This document shows positions 35,839 through 45,311 of a stretch of 64,000 nt of DNA, in pieces (within the stretch, counting starts at the first letter, position 1; each line of letters begins with the position of its first letter). The stretch spans positions 248,001-312,000 of the forward strand of contig WKKR01000004.1 of the NCBI GenBank assembly GCA_009684525.1. The letters run 5' to 3'. The position numbers were made by a program, and so were the translations under genes. Under the pieces are notes generated by a model that was not told where the DNA came from, did no database searches, and saw only the letters and a list, made by a program, of their open reading frames with translations. This stretch comes from Geobacter sp. (GTDB lineage Bacteria > Desulfobacterota > Desulfuromonadia > Geobacterales > DSM-12255).

Positions 35839-37032
35839 ATGAGCAAAGTCCTTATCATCGGCGCCGGCGGCGTCGGTCAGGTTGTTGCCCACAAATGCGC
35901 ACAGCGCAGGGATATCTTCAGTGAGATCACCCTGGCGTCCCGCACCAGGTCCAAGTGCGACGCCATTGCCGCCCAGCTCGGCAACAGCATCAAAACCGCC
36001 CGGGTGGATGCCGACAACGTGCCCGAACTGGTGGCCCTGATCAAAGAGCTCCAGCCCGGGCTCGTCATCAACGTGGCGCTCCCCTACCAGGACCTGCACA
36101 TCATGGATGCCTGCCTGGAGACTGGCGTCGATTACCTGGACACCGCCAACTATGAGCCTCTGGACACGGCAAAGTTCGAATATTCCTGGCAGTGGGCCTA
36201 CCAGGAACGCTTCAAGGAGAAGGGGCTCATGGCGCTCCTCGGCTCCGGCTTCGATCCGGGCGTCACCAACGTCTACACCGCTCTGGCAGCCAAGAAATAC
36301 CTGGACGTGGTGGAGGAGCTCGATATCATCGATGCCAACGCCGGCTCCCACGGCCAGCCCTTTGCCACCAACTTCAACCCTGAGATCAACATCCGCGAGG
36401 TGACCGCCACCTGCCGCCACTGGGAAAACGGTGCATTCCAGGAGTCCCCGCCCCTTGCCACCAAGCGGGTCTTCGACTTCCCCGAAGGGATCGGGCCGAT
36501 GAACATCTACCGTCTCTACCACGAAGAGATGGAGTCCATCGTCAAGCATATCCCGACCATCAAAAAGGCCCAGTTCTGGATGACCTTCTCCGACAACTAC
36601 CTCAAGCACCTGGAGGTGCTGCAGAACGTCGGCATGACCCGCATCGACGAGGTTGAGTTCCAGGGGCAGAAGATCGTGCCGATCCAGTTCCTGAAGGCGC
36701 TGCTGCCCGATCCCGGCAGCCTTGGGCCGCTGACCAAGGGAAAGACCTGCATCGGCGTCATCGCCCGTGGTATCAAAGACGGGAAGCGGAAACAGGTCTA
36801 CATCTACAACATCTGCGACCACGAGGCCTGCTACCGGGAGGTCCAGTCCCAGGCCATCAGCTACACCACCGGCGTGCCGGCCGTGGTCGGCGCCATCATG
36901 ATGCTGACCGGCAAGTGGCACGCAGCAGGGGTCTGGAACATGGAGCAGTTCGATCCGGAGGTCTTCCTCAAGGAGCTCGGCCCCATGGGACTGCCGGAGG
37001 TGGTGGTCGAAGGCGAATGGCCGGAGCTGTAA
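35839..37032 (+). CDS. Carboxynorspermidine/carboxyspermidine synthase (saccharopine dehydrogenase family)
   Basis: 397 residues. Rossmann motif VLIIGAGGVGQVVAHKCAQ, then a saccharopine-dehydrogenase-like C-terminal domain (GSGFDPGVTNVYTALAAKKY, GITxIGV-like segments). In this family the enzyme condenses aspartate semialdehyde with putrescine or diaminopropane and reduces the imine with NADPH to carboxy(nor)spermidine. The nspC decarboxylase and speA genes downstream support this over lysine metabolism. GGAGG lies seven bases upstream of the ATG. Confidence 0.93.
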   Translation: MSKVLIIGAGGVGQVVAHKCAQRRDIFSEITLASRTRSKCDAIAAQLGNSIKTARVDADNVPELVALIKELQPGLVINVALPYQDLHIMDACLETGVDYLDTANYEPLDTAKFEYSWQWAYQERFKEKGLMALLGSGFDPGVTNVYTALAAKKYLDVVEELDIIDANAGSHGQPFATNFNPEINIREVTATCRHWENGAFQESPPLATKRVFDFPEGIGPMNIYRLYHEEMESIVKHIPTIKKAQFWMTFSDNYLKHLEVLQNVGMTRIDEVEFQGQKIVPIQFLKALLPDPGSLGPLTKGKTCIGVIARGIKDGKRKQVYIYNICDHEACYREVQSQAISYTTGVPAVVGAIMMLTGKWHAAGVWNMEQFDPEVFLKELGPMGLPEVVVEGEWPEL

Positions 37033-37059
37033 CGTCTCCAACACCAAGGAGGTATGATA

Positions 37060-37518
37060 ATGAAACGATTGATACTGCTGTGTCAGATCCTGTTCATGCT
37101 TTCTCCGCTTGCTGCCTTTGCCGGCGGTCTCGAGGATTTCCTTGCCAGCATCAACATTCAGGCCCGGGCCGATCTGCCGGGGTTTTCGGCAAAAGTCAGC
37201 ACCCAGTTCGGAGTGCCGGTCGCGCAGGTACAGTCCGTCATCCAGACGGTGCGCGAGCCTGCCGATGCATTCATGGTCTTTCAGCTCGGCAAGATGGCGG
37301 GAACAGCGCCGGAACGGGTCGTGGAGATCTATACCCCGAACCGGAAGAAAGGGTGGGGCGCCATTGCCAAGGAACTGGGGATAAAACCCGGCTCCGCCGC
37401 ATTCCATGCCTTGAAAAACGGGAACCTTCACTTTACCGGTAGTCCGGAGGCGGCATATAACTCTCCCGGCAAAAGCAAAGGAAAGGGAAAGAGCCACGGC
37501 AAGGGACACAACAAGTAG
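37060..37518 (+). CDS. Small exported protein inside the polyamine cluster
   Basis: 152 residues. Signal peptide MKRLILLCQILFMLSPLAAFA, a helical middle (QFGVPVAQVQSVIQTVREPADAFMVFQLGKMA), and a strongly basic Gly/Lys/His tail (KSKGKGKSHGKGHNK). The ATG at 37060 has GGAGGT six bases upstream; an ATG at 37054 is too close to it. No enzyme family recognised. It lies 27 bp after the synthase and 25 bp before nspC, so it is probably co-transcribed. Confidence 0.75.
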   Translation: MKRLILLCQILFMLSPLAAFAGGLEDFLASINIQARADLPGFSAKVSTQFGVPVAQVQSVIQTVREPADAFMVFQLGKMAGTAPERVVEIYTPNRKKGWGAIAKELGIKPGSAAFHALKNGNLHFTGSPEAAYNSPGKSKGKGKSHGKGHNK

Positions 37519-37543
37519 CGATTCGCTCAGCAAGGATGATCGC

Positions 37544-38692
37544 ATGACCGGTATCGACATCCCGAAAATCCTTGAGCTCGCCCCCTCCCCGGCCTACGTG
37601 GTGGACCTGGGACGGCTGCGCCATAACCTGGCGATCCTGGATGAAGTGCAGAAAAGGAGCGGCGCAAAGATCCTGATGGCGCTCAAGGCCTTTGCCATGT
37701 GGAGCGTCTTCCCGATCATCCGCGAAACCCTGCAGGGGGTCTGCGCCAGCAGCCCGTGGGAAGCACGACTCGGGCGGGAGGAGTTCGGCGGCGAGGTGCA
37801 TTCGTTCGCTGCCGCCTTCAGCGAACGGGACGTCATCGAGCTTTTGGAGATATCCAACCACCTGGTCTTCAACTCCTTTGGCCAGTTGGAGCGCTTCCGG
37901 CCGCTCTGGGAAAAAAGCGGCGTTTCCATCGGACTGAGGGTGAACCCGGAGCACTCCGAGGGGCATACCGCCATCTACGACCCCTGCGCGCCCCTGTCGC
38001 GGCTCGGCATCCCCCGGCGGCAGTTCGACGGCAGGTCGCTGACAGGGGTAGAGGGGCTCCATTTCCACACCCTCTGCGAACAGCTCTTCGAGCCGCTGGA
38101 GCGGACCGCCAGCGCCTTTGAGGAAAAGTTCGGCGAGTTTCTCCCCACTATGAAATGGCTGAACCTTGGGGGCGGGCACCACATTACCCGGGAAGGATAT
38201 GACATCGACGGACTGGTGGAGTTGGTGAAGCATTTCCGGGACAAATACGGTGTGGAAGTCTACCTGGAGCCTGGGGAGGCAATCGCCATCGGCACCGGCA
38301 TCCTGGTTTCCGAGGTACTGGACGTGGTGGACAACGGCATGGAGATCGCCATCCTGGACGTCTCCGCCACCTGCCACATGCCGGACATCCTGGAGATGCC
38401 CTATCGGCCCGGAATCACCGGAGGTTGCGATCCCGGCGTCAAGGCCCACACCTACCGGCTGGGGGGCCCTTCCTGCCTGGCCGGCGACGTGATCGGCGAC
38501 TGGTCCTTTGACCGGCCGCTCAGGCCCGGCGACCGGCTGGCCTTCGAGGATATGGCCCATTACACCATGGTAAAGACCACCACCTTCAACGGTATCCGGC
38601 ACCCATCCATCTGCACCTATGAGCCAGAAACCGGCGAGTTGAAGGTGGTGCGAAGCTTTGGGTACGAAGACTTCAAGTGCAGGCTGTCTTAG
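37544..38692 (+). CDS. nspC: Carboxynorspermidine decarboxylase
   Basis: 382 residues, PLP alanine-racemase-like fold with group IV decarboxylase layout. The PLP Lys is in ILMALKAFAMWSVFP near residue 47. LNLGGGHHITREGYD near 205 binds the phosphate, and the C-terminal catalytic Cys region may be DVSATCHMPDILE. It removes CO2 from carboxy(nor)spermidine to give (nor)spermidine. Same cluster as the matching synthase. Confidence 0.94.
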   Translation: MTGIDIPKILELAPSPAYVVDLGRLRHNLAILDEVQKRSGAKILMALKAFAMWSVFPIIRETLQGVCASSPWEARLGREEFGGEVHSFAAAFSERDVIELLEISNHLVFNSFGQLERFRPLWEKSGVSIGLRVNPEHSEGHTAIYDPCAPLSRLGIPRRQFDGRSLTGVEGLHFHTLCEQLFEPLERTASAFEEKFGEFLPTMKWLNLGGGHHITREGYDIDGLVELVKHFRDKYGVEVYLEPGEAIAIGTGILVSEVLDVVDNGMEIAILDVSATCHMPDILEMPYRPGITGGCDPGVKAHTYRLGGPSCLAGDVIGDWSFDRPLRPGDRLAFEDMAHYTMVKTTTFNGIRHPSICTYEPETGELKVVRSFGYEDFKCRLS

Positions 38693-39043
38693 GGGGGGCG
38701 ATATCTTCCGACCATCTCGACGCCGTGTCCTCGAAACCCCGCCTCAACGCAGCGCTGCTACGTTTCGGCACGGTTTCTGCGGGCCGACGCCGATCTGGCC
38801 ACAATTTGCGAAGCAAATTGGACAGCGAAGGCTGCCCGCAGGGCGAGGTCGCAGACCGAATCAAAATCTCCCGCCCCTGGGGAAAAAGCAAGGCTTACGA
38901 TTTAGACGACACCACAGCGGTGACAGATTCGCGATGATGACGGCGTCGATGAGGAGGGCCGGCCGCAGGCGTAGCAGCGCTACGCCGAGGAGCGGACCGA
39001 CGAATCGGCGGCGTCAGGGCGCGAATATGGCACCGCCCTAGGA
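38693..39043. repeat. 350-bp imperfect inverted-repeat element between nspC and speA
   Basis: No protein is supported here. The two ends resemble each other in inverted orientation: TAGGGGGGGCGATAT at the left, and TAGGGCGGTGCCATAT when the right end is read in reverse. About 50 bases in from each end lies a perfect 12-base inverted pair (AGCGCTGCTACG at 38751-38762; CGTAGCAGCGCT at 38970-38981). Inside are two tight hairpins: CAATTTGC-GAA-GCAAATTG (38802-38820) and GGCGTAGC-AGC-GCTACGCC (38968-38986). It looks like a non-coding miniature element or large structured leader of speA. Copy number cannot be seen from one window. Confidence 0.55.
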
Positions 39044-39049
39044 GAGTAT

Positions 39050-40957
39050 ATGGAGCGATGGTCGATTAATGATTCCGCCAAAATCTACAACCTGGACAAC
39101 TGGGGGGCTGACCTCTTCTCCATCAATAAGAAGGGGAACGTCTGCGTCCACCCCTCGCCGACCTCCAAGCACTCCATCGACCTGCGGGCGCTCATCGACG
39201 ACCTGATCAAACGGAAGATCAAGCCCCCGATCCTCCTCCGCTTCATGGACGTCCTCCAGGGGCGGATTGCCAGCATCAACCGCGTGTTCAAGAACGCCAT
39301 CCAGGAAAACGACTACCCTGCCCGCTACCAGACCTTCTACCCGGTCAAGGTGAACCAGCAGCGCCAGGTGGTCGAGGCGATCGCCCAGTACGGCAAGCGT
39401 TACAACATCGGCCTGGAGGTCGGTTCCAAGCCGGAACTGGTGATCGGCATCTCCTTTGCCACCGGCAACGGCATCCCGATCATCTGCAACGGCTACAAGG
39501 ACACCGAATACATCGAGACGGTCCTCTACGCCACCAAGATCGGCTACGACATCACCATCGTGGTGGAGAAGATGTTCGAGCTGGAAAAGATCATTGCCAT
39601 CTCCAAGAAGACCGGCATCATGCCGAAACTGGGGATCCGCGTCAAGCTCTCCTCCAAGGGGACCGGCAAGTGGGCCACCTCGGGGGGCGAGGATGCCAAG
39701 TTCGGCCTTCGCATGTCCGAGATCATCGCCGCCATCGGCATGCTGGAGGAGCACGGTCTCATCGACTGCGTAAAGCTCCTCCACTTCCACATCGGCAGCC
39801 AGATCACCAAGATCGACAAGATCAAGAGTGCCCTCATCGAAGGGACCCGGATCTACACCGAGATGAAGAAGCTCGGCGTCGGCATCGAATACGTGGATAT
39901 CGGCGGCGGCCTGGGGGTCGATTACGACGGCTCCAAGTCCAGCTATTTCTCCAGCGTCAACTACTCCATCGAGGAATACGCCAACGACGTCATCTACCAA
40001 ATCAAGAACATCTGCGAAGATGCCGGGGTGGAATGCCCCAACATCATCTCCGAATCGGGCCGGGCAACGGTCGCCCACTACTCGGTACTGGTCACCAACG
40101 TGCTGGACACCAACACCTCCAACACCATGCCCGATTTCGAGGAGATGCTGAACAGCGCCGAGAAGCTCGCCCCAACGGTCAAGAAACTGTTGGACATCTA
40201 CAAGAGCATCGACCGCTATTCCCTTCGCGAAGACTACCACGACACGGTACAGCTCATCCAGGAAGCGGTGAGCCTCTTCAACCTGGGCTACCTAACCCTC
40301 AACGACCGGGCAATCGCCGAGTGGCTCTACAGCAAGATCCTGCGCAAGATCAACAGCATCGTGGAAAAGATCAGGCCGATCCCGGAGGAGCTGCAGAATT
40401 TCCACCTGAGCCTGCGCCAGACCTATTTTGCCAACTTCTCCCTCTTCCAGTCGATCCCCGACTCCTGGGCCATCGACCAGCTCTTCCCCATCGTGCCGAT
40501 CCAGCGGCTGAACCAGCGACCCGATGTCATGGCCTCGATAGCCGACATCACCTGCGATTCGGACGGCGAGATCACCAGTTTCGTCGGCGAGCAGGGGCGG
40601 ACCAAGTTCCTGCCGCTGCACAAGATCCGCAAGGGGGAGTCCTACTTCATCGGCTTCTTCCTCATCGGAGCCTACCAGGAGATCCTGGGGGACATGCACA
40701 ACCTGTTCGGCGACACCAACGCCGTCCATGTCACCTTCAACAAGCGGACCGGCTACCAGATCGACACGGTCATCAACGGCGACGCCACCTGGGAAAGCCT
40801 CAAATACGTCCAGTATAAGGGACCGGAGATCCTCAAGCACGTACGCCACACCCTGGAGAAAAACGTGGCCCTGCGCAAGGTCTCCATCGAGGAGAGCAGC
40901 CATTTCCTCGAACTTCTGGACAAGACGCTGCTCGGTTACACCTATCTGGGTGAATAG
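39050..40957 (+). CDS. speA: Biosynthetic arginine decarboxylase
   Basis: 635 residues, the usual SpeA length. Converts arginine to agmatine, feeding putrescine and then the carboxyspermidine route encoded just upstream. The PLP Lys lies in FYPVKVNQQRQVVEAIAQYG near residue 104; GVGIEYVDIGGGLGVDYDGSKS near 285 holds the phosphate; the C-terminal VTCDSDG-like segment here is ITCDSDGEI with the active-site Cys-Asp. GGAGAG lies just upstream of the ATG, at the right edge of the inverted-repeat element. Confidence 0.96.
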   Translation: MERWSINDSAKIYNLDNWGADLFSINKKGNVCVHPSPTSKHSIDLRALIDDLIKRKIKPPILLRFMDVLQGRIASINRVFKNAIQENDYPARYQTFYPVKVNQQRQVVEAIAQYGKRYNIGLEVGSKPELVIGISFATGNGIPIICNGYKDTEYIETVLYATKIGYDITIVVEKMFELEKIIAISKKTGIMPKLGIRVKLSSKGTGKWATSGGEDAKFGLRMSEIIAAIGMLEEHGLIDCVKLLHFHIGSQITKIDKIKSALIEGTRIYTEMKKLGVGIEYVDIGGGLGVDYDGSKSSYFSSVNYSIEEYANDVIYQIKNICEDAGVECPNIISESGRATVAHYSVLVTNVLDTNTSNTMPDFEEMLNSAEKLAPTVKKLLDIYKSIDRYSLREDYHDTVQLIQEAVSLFNLGYLTLNDRAIAEWLYSKILRKINSIVEKIRPIPEELQNFHLSLRQTYFANFSLFQSIPDSWAIDQLFPIVPIQRLNQRPDVMASIADITCDSDGEITSFVGEQGRTKFLPLHKIRKGESYFIGFFLIGAYQEILGDMHNLFGDTNAVHVTFNKRTGYQIDTVINGDATWESLKYVQYKGPEILKHVRHTLEKNVALRKVSIEESSHFLELLDKTLLGYTYLGE

Positions 40958-41005
40958 CAGAGCATTAACGATTGCGGCACGTTGCGTGCCACTCTCTCAA
41001 GACCC

Positions 41006-41050
41006 AAAAAGCCCCCGGCGCTCCTTGTTGGAACGCCGGGGGCTTTTTTT
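41006..41050 (+). terminator. Rho-independent terminator after speA
   Basis: GCCCCCGGCG (41011-41020), loop of 13 bases, CGCCGGGGGC (41034-41043), then seven T. An A-run precedes the stem, extending the pairing. It ends the polyamine cluster and may work on both strands, facing the minus-strand Spy-like gene. Confidence 0.93.
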
Positions 41051-41123
41051 ATCGGTCCGCAGCGAGTCTCCTCATTCCTTCAGAATCACGAAGGTGGGAA
41101 AAGGCCGGAGGGGAGAGTTGCCG

Positions 41124-41561
41124 TTACTGTCCGGCCGGAGCAGGTTTTGCCGAGGTCGGACGGCGCCGTTCGCGGAATTCATCGCGCAGGGCATCGTGTT
41201 TCTGCTGCTGTTCCGGGGTCAGGAACGTATGGATCTTGTCGTAGGTTGCATCATGCTGCGCCTGGATCTTCTGTCGCCGCTCATCCCTTGTCAGACCACC
41301 GTCTGCGCGGATCGCCCTCAGTTGAACCGCTTCCGCTTCCAGGATCGGCTTGATCTCTGCGCGCTGCTCCGGAGTGAGGCCGAGGCGTCGGGTCAGATGA
41401 CCGAGCCGCTTTGCCACCGTATCCCTCGCCATCCGTCCCGTTCCACGTTTCACGACCGGAGCAGTATCCTGTTCTGCTGTCTGGGCAAAGGCTTCCACGG
41501 AAAGCGCTGCCATACCCACCGACACCGCAACCAGAGCCATCTTCTGCCATAATCGCATCAT
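41124..41561 (-). CDS. Spy/CpxP-like periplasmic LTXXQ-type protein
   Basis: 145 residues from ATG 41561 (AGGAG seven bases upstream). Signal peptide ending VEAFAQ. The mature part is helical with two LTxEQ-type repeats, LTPEQRAEIKPILE and LTPEQQQKHDALRDEFRER, the mark of Spy/CpxP-like envelope-stress chaperones. It is convergent with speA. Binding clients and regulation are unknown; a role in metal or envelope stress is suggested by the family only. Confidence 0.8.
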   Translation of the reverse strand: MMRLWQKMALVAVSVGMAALSVEAFAQTAEQDTAPVVKRGTGRMARDTVAKRLGHLTRRLGLTPEQRAEIKPILEAEAVQLRAIRADGGLTRDERRQKIQAQHDATYDKIHTFLTPEQQQKHDALRDEFRERRRPTSAKPAPAGQ

Positions 41562-41701
41562 TGCCAATCTCCTTTCGTTCTGCAAATTGATATATTTTAC
41601 AACGCAACAAACGGCCGGAGGTTGACACAAAAGTCGATACGAATGTCTGTTTTGCCGTTACCAGCTCCCCCGAAGGTCTGCCCGCTGTTTTTACGGCCAT
41701 T

Positions 41702-43546
41702 TCAGCCCTTTGCCAGAATCTGCTCGACCCGAGCACCGTCCAGGGTCTCCTCTTCCTGCAGCGCAGCCGCCAAAAGGTCCAGCTTGGGCCGATTGGCCAC
41801 CAGGAGCTGCTCGGCCTTCTCCTCAGCCTGCCGGATGATGACAGAAATCTCCTGATCGATCAGCCATGCCATCTCCTCGGAAAAACTCTTCTCCTCCGCC
41901 AGCTTTCGTCCCAGGAACGGGTGCTCCTCTCCCCGGCTGAAGGTCATGGGCCCCACCTTGTCGCTCATCCCCCACTGGCAGACCATCTTCTCCGCCAGAT
42001 CGGTCACCATCTTCAGGTCGCTCTGGGCCCCGGTAGAGACCTCGCCGAACACCAGCCGCTCCGCCATCCGCCCCCCCAGTGCCACGGCCAGCCTGCTCTC
42101 CAGATAGCTTTTGGGATAGTGGTAACGGTCGTCCTCGGGAAGCTGCTGGGTAATCCCCAGGGCCATGCCGCGTGGGATGATGGTCACCTTGTGGATCGGA
42201 TCGGTGCCCGGAAGATACTTTGCCACCAAGGTGTGGCCTGCCTCGTGGTAGGCGGTGATCCGTTTCTCCAGGGGAGAGATGACCATCTTCCGTTCCCCCC
42301 CCATCAGGATCTTGTCCTTGGCCCGCTCCAGGTGGTCCAGCGTCACCTTCTCGGCCTGCTCGCGTGCAGCCGTGATGGCTGCCTCATTGACCAGGTTTTC
42401 CAGGTCGGCGCCGGTCATTCCCGGCGTTCCACGGGCGATGATGGCCAGGTCCACGGCAGGGTCGAGCGGGATCTTCCTGACATGCACCTGGAGGATCTTT
42501 TCCCGGTCCCGCCAGTCGGGACGCTCGATCACCACATGCCGGTCGAAGCGGCCGGGACGGAGCAGCGCCGGATCGAGGACATCGGGGCGGTTGGTCGCCG
42601 AAAGGACAATGACCTCCTCATGCTGATCGAATCCATCCATCTCGGAAAGGAGTTGGTTCAGGGTCTGTTCGCGCTCGTCGTGGCCGCCGCCGAACCCGGC
42701 GCCGCGGCTCCGCCCCACGGCATCGAGCTCGTCGATGAAGATGATGCTCGGTGCGGACTTCTTGGCGCTGGCAAAGAGATCACGCACCCGGCTGGCGCCA
42801 ACGCCGACAAACATCTCGATGAACTGGGAGGCGGAAATGGAGAAAAAGGCTACCCCGGCCTCCCCGGCAACTGCCCGCGCCAGCAGGGTCTTGCCGGTTC
42901 CCGGCGGCCCGACCAGCAGGACCCCCTTGGGGACCTTCCCTCCCAGGCTCTGAAACCGCTTCGGGTCCTTCAGGTAGTCGACGATCTCCTTCAACTCCTG
43001 CTTGCTGCTCTCCATGCCCGCCACATCGTCGAAGGTCACCTTGACCTGCTCGCCGACCGGATAGACCCGTGCCCCGGAACGGGCAAACCCGCCCAGAAAC
43101 GAGCCGGGTCCCTGCGCTTTGGCGCTGCGCATGCCGATGAACCATATGGCAATGATGAGAATCCAGGGAAGGGTATAGATGAGGGCATTGAGAAGCGGTG
43201 ACGGCTCGGTGGAGATGGCGGTCACCTCGACATTGCGGGCAGAGAGGTCGGTCATGAGCGTGGGATCGGCAATGGCGGGAAGCACCGTAAGGAATGCGGT
43301 CAGCTCCCGTTTCACAGTCCCCCCCTGCACTGTCAGTTCCACGGTGATCTTTCGCCGGAATTCCCCCTTGACCGAATGCCCTTTCATGGCAACCGATTTG
43401 ATGTTGTCCTGGGCCAGTTCCTGGCGGAAGCGGCTGTAACTGATCTCACCAGCCCCCTTCTGCTGGACGAGCGCGGCATAGAGCAGGTTCATGGCCGCAA
43501 TCATGACGAAAAAGATGATCAGGGGTTTCCATATCGACTGATTCAT
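41702..43546 (-). CDS. ftsH: ATP-dependent zinc metalloprotease FtsH
   Basis: 614 residues from ATG 43546 (GGGAGGAG six bases upstream). Two membrane helices (about 8-28 and 110-130) enclose a periplasmic domain. AAA domain with Walker A GPPGTGKT at about 211-218, Walker [13 protein letters not shown] region [19 protein letters not shown], and the zinc motif HEAGH at about 431. Degrades membrane and short-lived cytosolic proteins. No cell-division or tilS/folP genes flank it, so this may be a second FtsH of the genome; that needs the full genome. Confidence 0.94.
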   Translation of the reverse strand: MNQSIWKPLIIFFVMIAAMNLLYAALVQQKGAGEISYSRFRQELAQDNIKSVAMKGHSVKGEFRRKITVELTVQGGTVKRELTAFLTVLPAIADPTLMTDLSARNVEVTAISTEPSPLLNALIYTLPWILIIAIWFIGMRSAKAQGPGSFLGGFARSGARVYPVGEQVKVTFDDVAGMESSKQELKEIVDYLKDPKRFQSLGGKVPKGVLLVGPPGTGKTLLARAVAGEAGVAFFSISASQFIEMFVGVGASRVRDLFASAKKSAPSIIFIDELDAVGRSRGAGFGGGHDEREQTLNQLLSEMDGFDQHEEVIVLSATNRPDVLDPALLRPGRFDRHVVIERPDWRDREKILQVHVRKIPLDPAVDLAIIARGTPGMTGADLENLVNEAAITAAREQAEKVTLDHLERAKDKILMGGERKMVISPLEKRITAYHEAGHTLVAKYLPGTDPIHKVTIIPRGMALGITQQLPEDDRYHYPKSYLESRLAVALGGRMAERLVFGEVSTGAQSDLKMVTDLAEKMVCQWGMSDKVGPMTFSRGEEHPFLGRKLAEEKSFSEEMAWLIDQEISVIIRQAEEKAEQLLVANRPKLDLLAAALQEEETLDGARVEQILAKG

Positions 43547-43631
43547 GACAACTCCTCCCAACAGATGGGCTCTCACTGCACAGTGTACCGGGTCTTGGCC
43601 TCATTACAACGGTTCTGCAGCGATCGAAACT

Positions 43632-43666
43632 GGAAAAGGGGGGCTGCCTGCAGCTCCCCCCTTTCC
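43632..43666 (-). terminator. GC-rich hairpin between threonine aldolase and ftsH
   Basis: AAAGGGGGG (43635-43643) pairs with CCCCCCTTT (43656-43664), with CTGC-CT-GCAG forming the top. On the minus strand it is followed by TTTTCC. Probably ends transcription of the threonine aldolase gene before ftsH, though the T-run is short. Confidence 0.55.
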
Positions 43667-43752
43667 TGAATCTACTCTCGGCTTGTCAATCGCAGCTCTC
43701 CAGGAAGTTCCCGGCGCAAAACGGTTAAACCGCAAAGGCAGCCGCGTTCTGC

Positions 43753-44772
43753 CTATCGCCTGAAAAACGCCTTGAACTCCCTGACCGCCCTCACGATCCC
43801 TTGCTCTGTCACGTCAAGGTGGGTGACCATCCGCAGGGTTCGACCGGCGCGGATGATAATTCCCTGCTCCTGCAGGTGACGCTCCAGCTCCGCAGGGTCC
43901 CCCTTGGCAACGGTCACAAAGAGCATGTTGGTCTGGACCTCTGCCGGGTCGACCTCCAGTTCGTCGATACCGGCCAACCCCTCAGCCAAAAGCCGCGCAT
44001 GGACATGGTCATCGGCTAGGCGCGCCACGTTGCGCTCCAGGGCGAAGATTCCCGCAGCCGCCAGGATACCGGCCTGGCGCATTCCTCCCCCGGCCACCTT
44101 GCGCCAGCGGCGTGCCGTAGCGATCACCTCGCGGTCACCGCACAGGACCGAACCCACGGGAGCACCCAACCCCTTGGAGAGGCAGATGTTGACCGTATCC
44201 AGATGGCAGGTGATCGCATCAACCGGCACCCCCAGCTTCACCGCGGCATTGAAGAGCCGGGCACCATCCAGGTGGAGCCTGAGCCGGTGACGGTCAGCCA
44301 ATGCGCGCAGGCGGGGGAAATAACCGAGCGGGAGCACCTTGCCGGCCTGGGTGTTCTCCAGGCAGACCAGCCTGGTCCGCGCATAGTGGCAGTCGTCCGG
44401 CTTGATCGCCGCCTCGATCCGGTCCGGGTCGAGGGTGCCGTCCGGTTCGAAATCCAGCGGCTGCGGCTGGATACCGCCGAATACCGCGCCGCCTCCCCCT
44501 TCCCAGCGATAACAGTGGGCCGTCTGCCCGGCAATATATTCATCTCCCCGGGCGCAATGGGACAGCAGCGCCAGGAGGTTCCCCTGGGTACCGCTGGCAA
44601 CGAAAAGGGCCGCCTCCATTCCTGAAAGCTCCGCAGCTTGCCTCTCCAGCCGGTTGACTGTCGGGTCCTCGGCATAGACATCGTCCCCCACCTCGGCCTC
44701 TGCCATGGCCCGGCGCATTGCCGCAGAGGGCCGGGTCACGGTGTCGCTGCGCAAATCGATTATCTCCTCCAC
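43753..44772 (-). CDS. Low-specificity L-threonine aldolase
   Basis: 339 residues. Splits threonine or allo-threonine into glycine and acetaldehyde with PLP. EIIDLRSDTVTRPSAAMRRAM at the start is the family signature; GDDVYAEDPTVNRLE follows; the PLP Lys is in VNICLSKGLGAPVGSVLCG; DGARLFNAAV binds the ring. I chose the GTG at 44772 because GAGGAGGG lies five bases before it and the family starts here. An ATG at 44799 or 44868 would add a non-conserved N-terminus. Confidence 0.92.
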   Translation of the reverse strand: MEEIIDLRSDTVTRPSAAMRRAMAEAEVGDDVYAEDPTVNRLERQAAELSGMEAALFVASGTQGNLLALLSHCARGDEYIAGQTAHCYRWEGGGGAVFGGIQPQPLDFEPDGTLDPDRIEAAIKPDDCHYARTRLVCLENTQAGKVLPLGYFPRLRALADRHRLRLHLDGARLFNAAVKLGVPVDAITCHLDTVNICLSKGLGAPVGSVLCGDREVIATARRWRKVAGGGMRQAGILAAAGIFALERNVARLADDHVHARLLAEGLAGIDELEVDPAEVQTNMLFVTVAKGDPAELERHLQEQGIIIRAGRTLRMVTHLDVTEQGIVRAVREFKAFFRR

Positions 44773-45176
44773 ATTCCCTCCTCGGTCGTCACGTCCCATC
44801 GGTGCAGCCATCTCCGCAATAAACGTTAACCCACTGAAATACCTAACACAATACACCGGATACCACAATCGGAAAACTTATTAAAACATAATTACAATAT
44901 CGTAATGTTGGTATTGTTTACACGACAAATGAAGCTGTTTTTGGTATGTGCATACACCATTTACACTCGTTGCATGCGGAAACATACTTCTTAGCATAAT
45001 AATTATATCTGGTTATATTTATGATTCTCAGACAAGTACCGTATGAAATCCCTCACGCTGTATCCAATCCACCCGGTCGGGAATTTTTACATTCTAATGG
45101 CATAATCCTCGATGAAACAGGTAGTAACGGATTTGGCACTTAAGAAAATCAGCGAGTTCACACAGCGTTTTACTGA
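44773..45176. other. AT-rich intergenic region without a gene
   Basis: About 400 bp between threonine aldolase and the sigma-54 promoter of the PEP-CTERM gene. No supported ORF with a ribosome site on either strand. It contains short dyads such as ATTAC-N6-GTAAT near 44889-44904. As a sigma-54 promoter follows, enhancer-binding-protein sites are likely to lie in this stretch, but I cannot point to a repeated site. Confidence 0.5.
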
Positions 45177-45192
45177 TGGCACCGCAATTGCT
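45177..45192 (+). promoter_or_regulatory. Sigma-54 (RpoN) promoter for the PEP-CTERM gene
   Basis: TGGCACCGCAATTGCT: TGGCAC at -24, five bases, TTGCT at -12, a full consensus match with correct spacing. Predicted start about 105 bases before the ATG at 45312. In other bacteria PEP-CTERM genes are often RpoN-dependent and controlled by the PrsK/PrsR two-component system; that pair is not in this window. Confidence 0.85.
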
Positions 45193-45311
45193 TAAGGTGG
45201 GTAACAGGACTCTTTTTGTATGGAAGATCGCTTCACCACGACACATAGGGAATAAGATTCAATTCAGGAAGCTGCCGGATGCAGCTCCACTTCTTTCAAG
45301 GAGGTAACATC

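Noticed and set aside
35764-37560. A 598-codon open frame on the minus strand
   Set aside because: It is antisense to the carboxynorspermidine synthase gene, which has a clear family match, ribosome site and codon use; the antisense product is rich in low-complexity Asp/Gly/Val/Leu as expected of a GC-rich shadow.
39038-40240. A 400-codon minus-strand frame opposite speA
   Set aside because: Composition is typical of an antisense frame to a GC-rich gene, and speA is clear.
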